A stretch of 12,488 nt of DNA from the NCBI GenBank assembly GCA_045533115.1, contig JAZSHF010000042.1, positions 1-12,488 of the forward strand. Direction: 5' to 3'. A program made the translations under genes and the position numbers. The stretch comes from Colimorpha_A sp045533115. Its GTDB lineage: Bacteria; Bacillota; Clostridia; Oscillospirales; CAG-272. This document shows, piece after piece, positions 1 through 7,679 of this stretch. The notes beneath the pieces were generated by a model. The model saw only the letters and a program-made list of their open reading frames with translations. It did no database searches and had not been told where the DNA came from. The stretch's first letter is position 1, and every line of letters starts with the position of its first letter.

Positions 1-1
1 A

Positions 2-1321
2 AAGGACGGCAAGGCGTACGTTTGCGACCTTTCTGCGGACGAGATGAAAGAATACAGAGGCACTCTTACCGAGCCCGGCAAGAACAGTCCCTACCGAGAC
101 AGAAGCGTTGAGGAGAACCTTGACCTCTTTGAGAGAATGAAGAACGGCGAGTTCCCCGACGGCTCGCGCACGCTTCGCGCGAAGATAGATATGGCATCGC
201 CGAATATGAATATGCGCGACCCCGCCATCTACCGTATCGTTCACACGAGTCATCACCGTCAGGGCGACAAGTGGTGCATTTATCCCCTTTACGATTTCGC
301 GCACCCAATTCAGGACGCACTTGAGGGGATTACCTATTCCCTTTGCTCCATCGAGTTCGAAAATCACCGTCCGCTTTACGAGTGGGTCGTTGATAACGTC
401 GATATATTCAATCCCAAGCCGAAGCAGAGAGAGTTTGCACGTCTTAACGTGACTTACACCGTAATGAGCAAGAGATATCTCCGCAAGCTCGTTGAGGAAA
501 AGCTCGTTGACGGCTGGGACGATCCCCGTATGCCTACAATTTGCGGTCTCCGTCGACGCGGATTTACTCCTTCGGCTATTTTCGATTTCGTTCGCCGTGC
601 AGGTGTAGCTAAGTCGTTCAGCATCGTCGATATCGAGCTTCTCGACTACTGCATCCGCGACGAGCTTAACAGAACGGCAGAGAGAAGAATTGCGGTTCTT
701 GATCCCGTTAAGGTGGTCATCACTAACTATCCCGAGGACAAGACCGAATATTTTGAAGTCTCCAACAACCCGAACGACGAAAACGCCGGAACAAGAAAGG
801 TCCCCTTTACTAGAGAGCTTTACATCGACCGCAGTGACTTTGCCGAGGTTCCGCCTCCCAAGTTCTTCCGTCTTAAGCCCGACGGCGAGGTTCGTCTTAT
901 GGGCGCTTACATCATTAAGCTCAATGAGATCGTCAAGGACGAAAACGGAAACGTAGTCGAGCTTCGCTGTACCGCCGATCTTGAAAGCGGAAACGGCAAC
1001 CCTGTAGACGGCAGAAAGATCAAGGGAACGATCCATTGGCTCTCGAGCTCTTTTGCGTCCGACGCGACCGTTATGCTTTACGACAAGCTCTTTACCATCG
1101 CTAACACGGGCGACATCCCCGAGGACAAGACCTACGACGATTATCTTAACCGCAATTCCGCTGTTAAGGTTGAAGGCGCAAAGGTTGAGCCGTGCCTCAT
1201 GGACGCGAAGGCAGAAACGAGCTTCCAGTTCGTTCGTACCGGTTACTTTACGCCCGATTCTAAGAACCCCGGAACGTTCATTCGCACCGTTACTCTTAAG
1301 GACGGGTATAAGGTTCAGTAA
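2..1321 (+). CDS. glnS: Glutamine--tRNA ligase (GlnRS), 3' part, 5' end outside window
   Basis: This cytoplasmic enzyme charges tRNA-Gln with glutamine. The reading frame is open from base 2, so the first ATG at 44 is internal; 439 residues are present against roughly 550 for the family. The missing N-terminus should hold the HIGH ATP-binding motif. Visible signatures are DFAHPIQDALEGITYSLCSIEF-like catalytic-core sequence at about bases 296-360, and VMSKR, the GlnRS form of the class I KMSKS loop, at 461-475. The rest matches the GlnRS anticodon-binding beta-barrels (VVITNYPED, EVPPPKFFRL, KGTIHWLSS), ending in the usual FVRTGYF region. GlnRS rather than GluRS is supported by GITYSLCSIEFENHRPLYEW and by the beta-barrel C-terminus. 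Many Bacillota instead make Gln-tRNA by transamidation; GlnRS in some Clostridia is thought to be acquired, which is family knowledge and is not shown here. A terminator follows directly. Confidence 0.96.
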   Translation, partial: KDGKAYVCDLSADEMKEYRGTLTEPGKNSPYRDRSVEENLDLFERMKNGEFPDGSRTLRAKIDMASPNMNMRDPAIYRIVHTSHHRQGDKWCIYPLYDFAHPIQDALEGITYSLCSIEFENHRPLYEWVVDNVDIFNPKPKQREFARLNVTYTVMSKRYLRKLVEEKLVDGWDDPRMPTICGLRRRGFTPSAIFDFVRRAGVAKSFSIVDIELLDYCIRDELNRTAERRIAVLDPVKVVITNYPEDKTEYFEVSNNPNDENAGTRKVPFTRELYIDRSDFAEVPPPKFFRLKPDGEVRLMGAYIIKLNEIVKDENGNVVELRCTADLESGNGNPVDGRKIKGTIHWLSSSFASDATVMLYDKLFTIANTGDIPEDKTYDDYLNRNSAVKVEGAKVEPCLMDAKAETSFQFVRTGYFTPDSKNPGTFIRTVTLKDGYKVQ

Positions 1322-1326
1322 TTATA

Positions 1327-1356
1327 AAAGACAGAGGTTTATGCCTCTGTCTTTTT
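1327..1356 (+). terminator. Intrinsic terminator of glnS, probably bidirectional
   Basis: AAAGACAGAGG (1327-1337) pairs perfectly with CCTCTGTCTTT (1344-1354) around a 6-base loop, and a T run spans 1352-1356. It begins 6 bases after the glnS stop. On the minus strand the same stem is followed by TTTTATAATTA, so it could also stop transcripts of the convergent LysM-GH18 gene. Confidence 0.92.
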
Positions 1357-1360
1357 GTTC

Positions 1361-1386
1361 ACGGCGGGAGCAAGCCCCCGCCCTAC
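1361..1386. repeat. GC-rich palindromic REP-like element between convergent genes
   Basis: GGCGGG (1363-1368) and CCCGCC (1377-1382) form a hairpin with an AGCAAGCC-type loop. Read on the minus strand the unit starts GTAGGGCGGGGGCTTGCTCC. It is far more GC-rich than the flanking AT-rich DNA. Short GTAGGG...CCC palindromes are frequent interspersed repeats in many gut Clostridia genomes, and I assign it to that class from memory of such sequences. The true edges are uncertain and could reach 1357-1410. Only one copy lies in this window. Confidence 0.45.
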
Positions 1387-1412
1387 AAAGTAAAACGGAT
1401 TCCTTACGTAGA

Positions 1413-2681
1413 TCATAAGCTTTCGAACTGACTTCCGAGAAGCGAATAGAGCTGCGGGAAATACCGCATTATCTGCCAGATCGAGATTCCGCCGAGGGAA
1501 TACTTATCGACAAGATCGAGCCGCGCCTGAACGCTTCTGGCATTTTCGAACCAGACGACGTGCTCGACGCCGTTTTCATCGTAATAATTAAAATACGGTG
1601 CCTGTGACTCCTCGTCGAACATAATTGTCGCGCCCTTTTGATATGCAAGATCGAATGCGGCGGTTGTCGAAAGTCCTTTTGCTTCGGTTTCGCCCTTAAC
1701 GTAAGGAAGCGGCCAATCGTAGCCGTAATTCGGGACGCCGAGAAGAATTTTCTCTGACGGAATAACGCTCGTCGCGTACCGAACGACCTCTTCTACGTTG
1801 TTTATGGGTGCGACGGCGAGGGGGGGACCGAACTGATAGCCCCATTCGTACGTCATAAGTATTACGTAATCGGCAACCTCGCCGATTCCTGCATAATCGT
1901 GTCCCTCGTAAAGAAGCCCCGGCTGGCTGTCTGACGTTTTAGGAGCGAGTGCGACAAAAAGGGGAAGTCCGACCTCGTTCATCGCGGTTTTCAGGCGAGA
2001 AAGGAACTTTACGTATCCCTCTCTGTCCTCGCGGGGAATGAACTCGAAGTCGATCTCGATCCCCTCAAAGCCCTTTTGTTGTGCGGTATTTATAAGCTCC
2101 TCGATAAGTATATCCTGCAGCTCCTCGCTGTCAAACAACATTCCCGACAGCGTGTTATTGAATACTCCCTCGTCGGTCAAGGTTGAGAGGAGCATTATCG
2201 GGGATACTCCGTAGCTTTTTGCTATTTCTATCAGCCGTTCGTCGTCCGGCTCGATAAGTGTTCCGTCCTCGCGGAAGCCGTAGGTAAATACCGTCAGGTA
2301 GCTCAAAAACGGCAGAGCGCGCCTAAGCTCGCTTTCGGTAATAAACGGGTAGGCGTAACCGTTTACCACTATTTCGTTTTCACTCGGCTCCACTATGTAC
2401 AGAGTTTGCCCCGGGAATATCAGCGGATTTCCCATAAGTGACGGATTGCTGCGAAGAAGCGCGTTTACCGTTACACCGTTGCTTTCGGCAATCGAATATA
2501 AGGTATCGCTCTCCTTCACCGTATACGCTCTACCCTCATTGTTTATAACAAGGTCCTCGCCGATTACGAGATATCTGCCCTTTTTTATACCGTTGTCGGC
2601 TTCTATACGGCTTATCGGCACGTTATACATACGCGAGATCTTATATAACGTGTCGCCTTTTTTTACTGTGTGTATTATCAT
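1413..2681 (-). CDS. LysM-GH18 spore-cortex-lytic-type glycosidase (YaaH/SleL-like)
   Basis: A 422-residue peptidoglycan-binding glycoside hydrolase. Two LysM modules occupy residues about 3-47 (HTVKKGDTLYKIS) and 52-96 (YTVKESDTLYSIA); a GH18 TIM barrel fills about 105-422. The catalytic strand is FEGIEIDFEF, with D211 and E213 of the DxDxE-type motif, and LMTYEWGYQFGPP at 275-287 is the conserved barrel segment. YaaH/SleL relatives are N-acetylglucosaminidases acting on cortex fragments during germination. No signal peptide is present, as in those relatives. The start ATG at 2681-2679 follows AAGGAGGG (2694-2687). A sigma-A-type promoter lies just upstream (2708-2736), which is not typical for a strictly sporulation-controlled gene. 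The exact role, in germination or in vegetative wall turnover, is inference. Confidence 0.88.
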   Translation of the reverse strand: MIIHTVKKGDTLYKISRMYNVPISRIEADNGIKKGRYLVIGEDLVINNEGRAYTVKESDTLYSIAESNGVTVNALLRSNPSLMGNPLIFPGQTLYIVEPSENEIVVNGYAYPFITESELRRALPFLSYLTVFTYGFREDGTLIEPDDERLIEIAKSYGVSPIMLLSTLTDEGVFNNTLSGMLFDSEELQDILIEELINTAQQKGFEGIEIDFEFIPREDREGYVKFLSRLKTAMNEVGLPLFVALAPKTSDSQPGLLYEGHDYAGIGEVADYVILMTYEWGYQFGPPLAVAPINNVEEVVRYATSVIPSEKILLGVPNYGYDWPLPYVKGETEAKGLSTTAAFDLAYQKGATIMFDEESQAPYFNYYDENGVEHVVWFENARSVQARLDLVDKYSLGGISIWQIMRYFPQLYSLLGSQFESL

Positions 2682-2707
2682 AGTTTCCCTCCTTACTTTT
2701 TCTTTAC

Positions 2708-2736
2708 AGTATATGGGGGATCACAAAAAGCGTCAA
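2708..2736 (-). promoter_or_regulatory. Sigma-A-type promoter of the LysM-GH18 gene
   Basis: On the minus strand, TTGACG (2736-2731) is followed after exactly 17 bases by TATACT (2713-2708). Each hexamer is one base off consensus. The predicted transcript starts near 2701, giving a leader of about 20 bases that carries the AAGGAGGG ribosome binding site. Confidence 0.72.
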
Positions 2737-2758
2737 AATGTAAAATTTTAATATCATA

Positions 2759-2787
2759 TTGATTTATATCGAATAATATGCTAAAAT
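2759..2787 (+). promoter_or_regulatory. Sigma-A-type promoter with extended -10 for the 2841-4436 operon
   Basis: TTGATT (2759-2764), a 17-base spacer, then TAAAAT (2782-2787) preceded by TG at 2779-2780 (TGCTAAAAT), an extended -10. It is divergent from the promoter at 2708-2736; the two -35 boxes are 22 bases apart, leaving room for a shared regulator, though I see no clear operator. Confidence 0.6.
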
Positions 2788-2840
2788 CATTAGTGTAATT
2801 TTCATTTCAAGACTGACATATACTGTTATCGGTGATGAAA

Positions 2841-3380
2841 ATGAAAGCAAACATAAAATATTATCTCTTTTACGCCGGAATTTTTTTGATCGGCGCGTCA
2901 ATTTCCGCAGGTCTCTTTTTCGCTTACCGCGCGGAGCTCTTTCCCTGCGACAGGATGAACATATCGGAGAATTTTTCTTTTTCCGAGCTTGTCGGACTTG
3001 CCTTCTCCGTGCTTGCTCCTCTGACGCTCTTGTTTTTGTCGGCTTATACGATCTACGCCTGTGCCGTAGGCGCTATGACGACACTTTACACGGGTGCCGT
3101 TTTCGGACGCCTTACAATTCGTTACTGCATCTCGGAGCACGTTGCCTTTACGCACGCGGCAGTTCTTATCATAACGGTTTTTGTCGGAGCAACATTCGTC
3201 ATTCTTTCAAAGGAAGCAACCGTTTTGCGGGGATCAATGAGTACGGCGTCGCCCGATCCCGAAAAGCTGATAAAAAATCCCGCCTGTATTAATTTCTTCA
3301 AAACGTATCTCTCTTCTGCCGTGACCGCTGTCGCGGTTTCGGTCGGGACGTATCTTTTGCTCATGTATTTCAAAATTTGA
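2841..3380 (+). CDS. Small multi-pass membrane protein, function unknown (faintly SpoIIM-like)
   Basis: A 179-residue protein with about five hydrophobic segments near residues 8-28, 51-73, 74-95, 103-123 and 155-176, and a short polar loop at about 124-150. Length and layout recall the stage II sporulation protein M/DUF95 family, but I see no motif that settles this, so the identity is only a suggestion. I chose the ATG at 2841 because GGTGAT (2831-2836) sits 4 bases upstream as a weak ribosome binding site; GTG 2832 and ATG 2835 are alternatives adding two or three residues. It is first in a two-gene operon, with 21 bases to the next start, and a sigma-A-type promoter precedes it. Confidence 0.75.
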   Translation: MKANIKYYLFYAGIFLIGASISAGLFFAYRAELFPCDRMNISENFSFSELVGLAFSVLAPLTLLFLSAYTIYACAVGAMTTLYTGAVFGRLTIRYCISEHVAFTHAAVLIITVFVGATFVILSKEATVLRGSMSTASPDPEKLIKNPACINFFKTYLSSAVTAVAVSVGTYLLLMYFKI

Positions 3381-3401
3381 TCTTAAAAAGGACGTTAAAA
3401 A

Positions 3402-4436
3402 GTGGCACTCAACGATAATAAAAAACCAAAGAAGCATCTTCTTTACGAAATGTTCAATCCCCGCGGCAACGGCAAGGGGATCACGAAGGAGGAAGCGGCA
3501 AAGCCGAAGACTATCGGCAGATTTTTCCGCTATTTCTCGACGAACTTCAATATGATGTTCGCCCTGAACGTATTTATGTTCCTCGGCAACTTCCCCATTC
3601 TTTTCGGTCTTTACGCGATGACGGGCAACCTGAACGTTCACACGACGGCTGCGACCTCCTCGCTCTTCGGCCCGATATACGGCGCGCTCACGGCAGGCGG
3701 GATCAAGGACCCGGTTTCTGCAGCCCTGATGGGTGTTCACGGTGTTCAGACAGAGGTTACTGTACCGACGAGAGCCACTTACGTTTTTTATGCGCTGACG
3801 CTCCTTGTGATATTCACGTTCGGCATTGTCAATGCCTGCGTTGCCTACGTTATGCGTAACATCGTAAAGGGTGAGTCGACTACTCTTATTTCCGATATCA
3901 AGTATTGTATCAAGCGCAACTGGAAGCAGGCTCTTCTTCTTGGCATTATTGATATAATAATGATCGCAGTGATCGCCTACGACGTGTTGTTCTTCTTCAG
4001 CGGTGCGGGCGGTGTTGCGAGCTTCCTTTTCGGCGCGATGCTCGTCGTTGCGATGCTTTACGTTATGATGAGAAGCTATATGTATATTCTTCTCGTGACG
4101 TTTGATCTTTCTATCTACAAGATACTCAAAAACTCCTTTATATTCTCGCTTCTCGGATTCAAGCGGAATATCGTTGCATTCCTCGGCGGCGCGGCGGTCT
4201 GGTTTATTGACTATATAATAATGACATTCATATTCCCCGTCGGTCTCGTTCTTCCCGTAATATTCCTCGTTTCGCTCACGACCTTCATGGGAATTTACGC
4301 GGCATATCCCAAGATCAAGGAAATAATGATAGACCCCTATTACGTCAGCGACGAGGTCGGTGCTAAGGAGCGCAACCCTGACGGTGACGACGAGGAAGAT
4401 GAGCTTCCCGAGCCGATATTTAAGGACAGAGGTTAA
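3402..4436 (+). CDS. DUF624 (YesL-like) membrane protein with acidic tail
   Basis: A 344-residue integral membrane protein. Its core shows the DUF624 pattern: FFRYFSTNFNMMFALNVFMF at 41-60 before the first helix, a second helix at about 127-150 ending in AYVMRNIVKGE, KRNWKQALLLGIIDI at 171-185, and MRSYMYILLVTFDLSIYKILKNSFIF at 223-248, followed by two more helices to about 300. YesL-family genes often sit beside carbohydrate-uptake genes; none are here and the function is unknown. It is longer than usual (family about 200-220), with a basic N-terminal extension of about 40 residues, an extra loop at about 75-125 and a charged C-terminus (DGDDEEDELPEP). The start is GTG 3402, supported by AAAAAGGA (3385-3392). 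A terminator follows at once. Confidence 0.82.
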   Translation: MALNDNKKPKKHLLYEMFNPRGNGKGITKEEAAKPKTIGRFFRYFSTNFNMMFALNVFMFLGNFPILFGLYAMTGNLNVHTTAATSSLFGPIYGALTAGGIKDPVSAALMGVHGVQTEVTVPTRATYVFYALTLLVIFTFGIVNACVAYVMRNIVKGESTTLISDIKYCIKRNWKQALLLGIIDIIMIAVIAYDVLFFFSGAGGVASFLFGAMLVVAMLYVMMRSYMYILLVTFDLSIYKILKNSFIFSLLGFKRNIVAFLGGAAVWFIDYIIMTFIFPVGLVLPVIFLVSLTTFMGIYAAYPKIKEIMIDPYYVSDEVGAKERNPDGDDEEDELPEPIFKDRG

Positions 4437-4437
4437 T

Positions 4438-4473
4438 AAAATGCCGCTCTATCCGCAGTAGAGCGGCATTTTT
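4438..4473 (+). terminator. Intrinsic terminator directly in front of the RluA-family gene
   Basis: ATGCCGCTCTA (4441-4451) pairs perfectly with TAGAGCGGCAT (4459-4469) around a 7-base loop; flanking AAA/TTT extends the stem and the T run is 4469-4473. It starts 2 bases after the DUF624 stop and ends 10 bases before the next ATG, so it is either the end of one operon or a leader element of the next gene. Confidence 0.88.
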
Positions 4474-4483
4474 GAAAAGCAAA

Positions 4484-5464
4484 ATGAAAATTCTCGAAAT
4501 CGGAAAAAACGACGCCGGTCAGCGCCTTGACAAGTTTCTTACCAAGGCTGTAAAAAATATGCCGCCGTCGCTTATGTACAAGTCTATAAGGACAAAAAAG
4601 ATCAAGGTCAACCGCAAGCGCGCCGAGATCTCACAAATGCTGAACGAGGGCGACACCGTTCAGCTTTTTCTGCCGGACGAGCTTTTTGATACCGAAAATA
4701 ATATAGAGAGCACGCTTGCCCATATAACGCCGATATTCGGAATAGTTTACGAGGACGACAATATTCTCCTTTGCGACAAGCCCGCTGGGCTTTCGGTTCA
4801 TTCCGACGAGGATAACGATACTAACAATCTTATAACTCAGGTTCAGGCATACTTATACAAAAAGGGCGAGTACGATCCAAGCTCGGAGCAGTCCTTCGCC
4901 CCTGCGCTTTGCAACCGAATCGACCGCAACACCGCCGGTATCGTTATTGCGGCAAAAAACGCCGAAGCGCTCCGCGAAATGAACGCGGTCATAAAGGAAC
5001 GCAAGCTTATAAAGAAATATCTATGCGCCGTAAACGGCATTCCTCAAAAGAAAAGCGATACTCTTAAGGGTTATCTGATTAAAAATTCGAGCACCAACAC
5101 CGTGAACGTTTATCCGACCTACCGAAGGGGAGCAAAGGAGATCGTGACAAGATACAAGGTGCTTGGGACAAAGGACAATCTGTCGTTGCTTGAAGTCGAA
5201 CTTCTGACGGGAAGAACTCACCAGATAAGAGCGCATCTTTCCTCAATCGGTCATCCCCTTCTCGGCGACGGGAAATACGGGATAAACAAGGATGCGAAGC
5301 GAGGCGGATACAAGTATCAGGCTCTTTGCTCGTACTTTTTATCCTTTGACTGTGACGGCTTTTTTTCGTATCTTAACGGACGCGTATTTACGGTAAAAAA
5401 GGAAAGCGTTTATTTCCTATCGCTCTTTGACGGCGTTAAGCTCTCGATATTCGGTGGCAAGTAA
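4484..5464 (+). CDS. RluA-family rRNA/tRNA pseudouridine synthase
   Basis: A 326-residue enzyme that isomerises uridine to pseudouridine in RNA, most likely 23S rRNA. An S4 RNA-binding domain covers about residues 1-63 (GQRLDKFL at 12-19, KIKVNRKRA at 39-47). The catalytic domain follows, with the CDKPAGLSVHSD strand (97-108) and NRIDRNTAGIVIAAKN at 144-159; D147 is the predicted catalytic aspartate. The His of the usual HRLD motif is Asn144 here. LTGRTHQIRAHLSSIGHPLLGD (241-262) is the standard RluA motif. I chose ATG 4484; an in-frame TTG at 4472 lies in the terminator T run. No strong ribosome binding site or local promoter is visible between the terminator and the start. The stop overlaps the lnt start by one base (TAATG), implying translational coupling. 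Confidence 0.92.
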   Translation: MKILEIGKNDAGQRLDKFLTKAVKNMPPSLMYKSIRTKKIKVNRKRAEISQMLNEGDTVQLFLPDELFDTENNIESTLAHITPIFGIVYEDDNILLCDKPAGLSVHSDEDNDTNNLITQVQAYLYKKGEYDPSSEQSFAPALCNRIDRNTAGIVIAAKNAEALREMNAVIKERKLIKKYLCAVNGIPQKKSDTLKGYLIKNSSTNTVNVYPTYRRGAKEIVTRYKVLGTKDNLSLLEVELLTGRTHQIRAHLSSIGHPLLGDGKYGINKDAKRGGYKYQALCSYFLSFDCDGFFSYLNGRVFTVKKESVYFLSLFDGVKLSIFGGK

Positions 5465-7002
5465 TGAGCTATCTTATAATGCTTATTTGCGGCGTTCTTA
5501 CCGCGATGCCGTATATATTCGATTTCCTCTTTTTTCTTCCGTATTTCACGCTTGCACCGTTATTCATTGCCGCGATAAAATGCAAAAACCCATATCGTCA
5601 CGGGCTTTGCTTCTCCCTCGGATATCTCGGCGTAGTATACCATTGGTTTTGCTACCTGTATCCCCTTGATTTTGCGGGGCTGAACGGGCTCGGAAGCGTT
5701 GCAGTCATTATTACGGCAATAATCGGAATGTCGCTCCTTCAAGGCGTCGGAACGGCTTTCGTTCCTATGCTGTACCGACTTGCGATAAAGGACAGGCATC
5801 CGCTTTTCGCTCCATTTGCTGCGGCGTCCCTTTGGGTCATTATGGAATGGGGACAGAACTTCTTTTGGTTCGGCGTACCGTGGGCGCGGCTCGCAGTCGG
5901 TCAGTACAAGATACTGCCGATCGTTCAGTCATCGTCTGTTTGGGGCTCGCTCGGTGTCAGCTTCGTGATCGTGCTTATCAGCGGTTTTTTCGCACTTGCG
6001 GTACTGAACAAGGATAAGATAAAATTCTCCCGAATCTATGCGCTTATCGGCGCGTCGGTATTCGTTTTCAACTTCGTTTTCGGAACCGTCCTTTTGAACG
6101 TCAAAAACGAGCCGAAAAATTCATTTCCCGTTGCGGCGATCCAAGGAAATATCAGCTCGACCGACAAATGGGCAAACGACTCGGTCTACAATTCCCTTTC
6201 GCGCTATGAAGAGCTCACAACCGAAGCGGTAACGAAAAGCGGTGCGAAGCTCGTCGTCTTCCCCGAAACCGTGCTGATCTGCGACCTGACGTACGAAGTA
6301 TCTATCGTCGCGCGGCTTAAAGCGCTGTCAAAGGATCTCGGCATTTATATAGCCGTCGGCGCGTTTTATTCCGATGGCGAAGATACCTATAACTCAATAT
6401 TTATGTTTACGCCGAGCGGCGAGCTTTATGACACGGTGTATTCAAAACGGCATCTCGTTCCGTTCGGAGAGTATCTTCCGATGCCTGCCTTGATGAACGC
6501 CATACTTCCGCATCTGAGTGAGATAAATATGCTTAATGACAGCCTAACGGCGGGAAAAGGCACTAACATATTCGTCACCGAGCTTGGAAATATCGGCTCG
6601 CTCATCTGCTTCGATTCGATATACGAATCGCTTACGCTTGAAAACGTCAGGGACGGCGCGGAGCTTATAATTCTCGCAACGAACGACTCGTGGTACAAGG
6701 ACTCCGCCGCCGTATATCAGCATAACGGTCACGCCGTTCTTCGCGCTATCGAGAGCGGCAGATATATCGTGCGTGCGGCGAATACCGGCGTTTCGTCGGT
6801 CATTACCGACAAGGGCAGGATAATTTCGATACTCGCTCCTCTTAAAACGGGATACGTCACGGCGAATGTGAACACGTATTCACACAGAACGGTATATTCC
6901 TATATAGGAAACAGCATCGTTTATCTTTCGATATCCTATCTTATCTTCCTTTTCGGATATAAAATTGCCGAAAATAAAAGAAAGGTATTGAAAAACCGAT
7001 AA
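5464..7002 (+). CDS. lnt: Apolipoprotein N-acyltransferase
   Basis: A 512-residue integral membrane enzyme that adds the third acyl chain to the N-terminal diacylglyceryl-cysteine of lipoproteins on the outer face of the cytoplasmic membrane. Several N-terminal membrane helices span about residues 1-212, a nitrilase-type catalytic domain about 220-470, and a last helix about 478-500. All three triad positions are present: E268 in VVFPETV, K328 in YSKRHLVPFGEYLP and C382 in GSLICFDS. The pattern agrees with E. coli Lnt (E267, K335, C387), and total length matches the family. The start ATG overlaps the rluA-family stop. Lnt is classically found in bacteria with an outer membrane and in Actinobacteria, but homologues are annotated in some Clostridia. 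The promoter of the next gene lies within its last codons. Confidence 0.93.
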   Translation: MSYLIMLICGVLTAMPYIFDFLFFLPYFTLAPLFIAAIKCKNPYRHGLCFSLGYLGVVYHWFCYLYPLDFAGLNGLGSVAVIITAIIGMSLLQGVGTAFVPMLYRLAIKDRHPLFAPFAAASLWVIMEWGQNFFWFGVPWARLAVGQYKILPIVQSSSVWGSLGVSFVIVLISGFFALAVLNKDKIKFSRIYALIGASVFVFNFVFGTVLLNVKNEPKNSFPVAAIQGNISSTDKWANDSVYNSLSRYEELTTEAVTKSGAKLVVFPETVLICDLTYEVSIVARLKALSKDLGIYIAVGAFYSDGEDTYNSIFMFTPSGELYDTVYSKRHLVPFGEYLPMPALMNAILPHLSEINMLNDSLTAGKGTNIFVTELGNIGSLICFDSIYESLTLENVRDGAELIILATNDSWYKDSAAVYQHNGHAVLRAIESGRYIVRAANTGVSSVITDKGRIISILAPLKTGYVTANVNTYSHRTVYSYIGNSIVYLSISYLIFLFGYKIAENKRKVLKNR

Positions 7003-7016
7003 AAAAGTAGTATAAT
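6988..7016 (+). promoter_or_regulatory. Strong sigma-A-type promoter of the DUF308 gene
   Basis: TTGAAA (6988-6993), a 17-base spacer and an exact TATAAT (7011-7016). The -35 and most of the spacer overlap the last codons of lnt. The predicted start near 7023 gives a leader of about 23 bases containing AGGAGG. Confidence 0.82.
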
Positions 7017-7045
7017 CAAGCTATAGAAATACAGGAGGAAACAAA

Positions 7046-7639
7046 ATGAAAAAGTTTCTAAAAAATGCAAACAGCGGTATAATCTGTCTTATCGAGATAA
7101 TCGTCGGTGTGCTTCTTCTAATTGACCACAGCTCGTTCATCTCCATTATTATGATAATTGCAGGTGCATTTATCGGAATATCCGGCATAATTTCGCTTAT
7201 CAAGTACTTCGTCGCTAAACCCGAGGAGGCTGAAAAAGGCGGGCTTACCGGCGCGCTTGTTTCTCTTTCGATCGGTGTTTTCCTTATCGTTTATAATAAC
7301 TTCACCGAAAAGCTTATCGATTACGTTGCAATATTCATCGGTGCTGTTATACTCTACACGGGCTATCAGAAGCTCGAAAAGGCTGTTGAGAAAGTGAGAA
7401 ACAAGCAGTATTTCATCGTTTCACTCATCAGCGCACTCATCACTATCCTCGTTGCCATTCTCATAGTGTTCAACGTTGTAAAGAACATCGTTTGGATATT
7501 CATAGGGGTATCGCTCATCGTTGAAGCCGCCATTGACCTTGCTGATATGATCGTCGGCGCGATCAAGGGCAAGAAGTCCGACGCCATACCCGTTATTGAG
7601 GCGGAGGCAGCCGAGGAAGATCCTGCTTCGGAAGAATGA
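7046..7639 (+). CDS. DUF308 (HdeD-like) membrane protein
   Basis: A 197-residue membrane protein with paired short hydrophobic segments at about residues 11-27, 31-53, 68-84, 91-107, 124-143 and 147-168, the six-helix arrangement of HdeD/DUF308 proteins. GALVSLSIGVFLIVYNN and AIFIGAVILYTGYQKL carry the Gly-rich family spacing. E. coli HdeD is linked to acid resistance, but most homologues are uncharacterised, so no function is assigned. The tail is acidic (EAEAAEEDPASEE). The start ATG 7046 follows AGGAGG at 7033-7038. It has its own strong promoter and two tandem terminators, so it looks monocistronic. Confidence 0.88.
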   Translation: MKKFLKNANSGIICLIEIIVGVLLLIDHSSFISIIMIIAGAFIGISGIISLIKYFVAKPEEAEKGGLTGALVSLSIGVFLIVYNNFTEKLIDYVAIFIGAVILYTGYQKLEKAVEKVRNKQYFIVSLISALITILVAILIVFNVVKNIVWIFIGVSLIVEAAIDLADMIVGAIKGKKSDAIPVIEAEAAEEDPASEE

Positions 7640-7648
7640 TTACTACCT

Positions 7649-7674
7649 AAACAGCCACTTCGGTGGCTGTTTTT
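7649..7674 (+). terminator. First of two tandem terminators after the DUF308 gene
   Basis: AAACAGCCAC (7649-7658), the stable TTCG tetraloop (7659-7662) and GTGGCTGTTT (7663-7672) form a perfect 10-bp stem followed by a T run to 7674. Confidence 0.93.
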
Positions 7675-7679
7675 CTTTT

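Noticed and set aside
2818..2824. TATACT as an alternative -10 box for the 2841 gene
   Set aside because: There is no -35-like hexamer 16-18 bases upstream; the pair at 2759-2787 is much better.
3234..3740. 168-codon minus-strand frame
   Set aside because: It crosses two membrane-protein genes on the other strand, is rich in Arg as expected of an antisense shadow, and lacks a plausible start site.
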